Program-made: the position numbers and the translations under genes
In this document: in pieces, positions 12,288 through 12,946 of the stretch
Numbering within the stretch: position 1 is the stretch's first letter
Layout of the letters: each line of letters opens with the position of its first letter
Notes under the pieces: model-generated
Told to the model about the DNA's origin: nothing
What the model saw: only the letters and a program-made list of their open reading frames with translations
Databases searched by the model: none
From: Verrucomicrobiota bacterium
GTDB lineage: Bacteria; Verrucomicrobiota; Verrucomicrobiia; Chthoniobacterales; JAFAMB01
DNA length: 12,946 bases
Assembly (NCBI GenBank): GCA_019242435.1
Contig: JAFAVN010000059.1
Span: forward strand, 1-12,946
Direction: 5' to 3'

Positions 12288-12946
12288 CTACTCGTTGGCA
12301 CTCCGTTGGCCGTCCAGAACACGCACCGAGTCGGCACTGCGTGCGCCGGCGGACGACAGTCGCAGCAGGCTAAGTGCGGCGCCAAAAACGGCAACGGCGG
12401 CGCCGACCAGAAGGGCGATCTGCGTTCCGGCCACCGAATAGCGGGCCAGAAGCAGCGCCACTAGCGCCGCGCCGATCGTCTGGCCAAGCAACCGCGCCGT
12501 GCCCAGCATGCCGCTAGCTCCACCGCTACGCTCACGCGGCGCTGCCGCGATCATCGTGCGGTTGTTAGGCGCCTGGAACAGGCCAAAGCCGGCACCGCTG
12601 AGCGCCATGCGCCACACCACGTCCAAGGTCACCGGGTGTTGGGGCAGAAACGCGAGCGCGCCTAGTCCTGCCGCGAATAGCAGAAGTCCGATGCCACCCA
12701 GAATGCCGGCAGGATAACGCTCAACCAAGCGGCCCGCTACAGGCGCCACAAAGGCGATTGCGATCGGCCAAGGCGTAATCAACAACCCAATCTCCACCGC
12801 TGAATATCCAAAATGGTCATATAGATAGAAAGGCAGTGCGACCAATGCCAGCATCTGGGCACAGAAAGACGCAATCGAGGTGCAGATCGACAGGGTGAAA
12901 ATGGGGATGCGCAGCAGATCGACCGGCAGGATCGGCGAAGCCACGG
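12288..12946 (-). CDS. MFS transporter of the DHA2 (EmrB/QacA) type, C-terminal part
   Basis: The gene runs off the right edge; 218 codons of its 3' part are visible and the frame is open to the last base. The GTG at 12944 is an internal codon, not the start. About six membrane helices are visible, matching the second part of a 14-helix drug:proton antiporter. Characteristic segments are ASPILPVDLLRIPIFTLS at the edge, which aligns with the linker before helix 9 in this family, then SGAGFGLFQAPNNRTMIAAA, then GASGMLGTARLLGQTIGAAL. These proteins export toxic compounds across the inner membrane. Base composition is high: I counted 42 of 60 G+C at 12421-12480 and 40 of 60 at 12541-12600, against 28-35 of 60 in the segments counted in four other genes. 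This may indicate foreign origin. Confidence 0.85.
   Translation of the reverse strand, partial: VASPILPVDLLRIPIFTLSICTSIASFCAQMLALVALPFYLYDHFGYSAVEIGLLITPWPIAIAFVAPVAGRLVERYPAGILGGIGLLLFAAGLGALAFLPQHPVTLDVVWRMALSGAGFGLFQAPNNRTMIAAAPRERSGGASGMLGTARLLGQTIGAALVALLLARYSVAGTQIALLVGAAVAVFGAALSLLRLSSAGARSADSVRVLDGQRSANE

Overview
The window is a 12.9 kb stretch of a Gram-negative-type bacterial chromosome. Evidence for an outer-membrane-bearing host is a periplasmic binding protein with a plain Sec signal and no lipobox, and two proteins with twin-arginine (Tat) signals. Most start codons have no Shine-Dalgarno sequence in front of them, and several gaps carry short degenerate tandem repeats. Together with the types of genes present, this recalls soil Verrucomicrobiota or, less likely, Acidobacteriota. 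That placement is an inference and no marker gene settles it.

Layout, left to right. Positions 1-177 hold the 3' end of a zinc-type (MDR) alcohol dehydrogenase. A 306-base gap follows, with a heptamer repeat array, a plausible sigma70-type promoter and operator-like repeats. Next is a four-gene carbohydrate ABC importer of the ribose/rhamnose type: binding protein (484-1509), double ATPase (1659-3134), and two different permeases (3131-4123 and about 4280-5236). The binding protein and ATPase genes are separated by a very strong 65-nt hairpin. The ATPase and first permease overlap by ATGA, and the permease ribosome binding site sits in a small hairpin. The second permease starts inside a 9-bp in-frame tandem repeat.

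After a 157-base gap come a Tat-exported aldo/keto reductase (5394-6359) and, 14 bases later, a 633-residue membrane protein that joins a DCC/DUF393 thiol-redox domain to a lipase-maturation-factor (LMF) domain (6374-8275). A Tat-exported amidase (8272-10137, minus strand) converges on it with overlapping stop codons. Divergent from the amidase is aroQ (type II 3-dehydroquinate dehydratase, 10415-10873). The right end carries two minus-strand genes: a Gfo/Idh/MocA dehydrogenase (11106-12182) and the C-terminal part of a 14-helix MFS exporter (12288-12946), which is visibly richer in G+C.

How it may work together: the importer, the alcohol dehydrogenase and the two other oxidoreductases fit uptake and oxidation of an unidentified sugar or polyol. 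The reductase and LMF-fusion pair may act on folding or redox chemistry at the cell envelope. aroQ is a housekeeping gene. No mobile element, CRISPR array, tRNA or rRNA was seen. The most unusual items are the hairpin between the first two importer genes, the DCC-LMF fusion, the recurring 7-bp repeat arrays, and the layered translational signals around the two permease starts.
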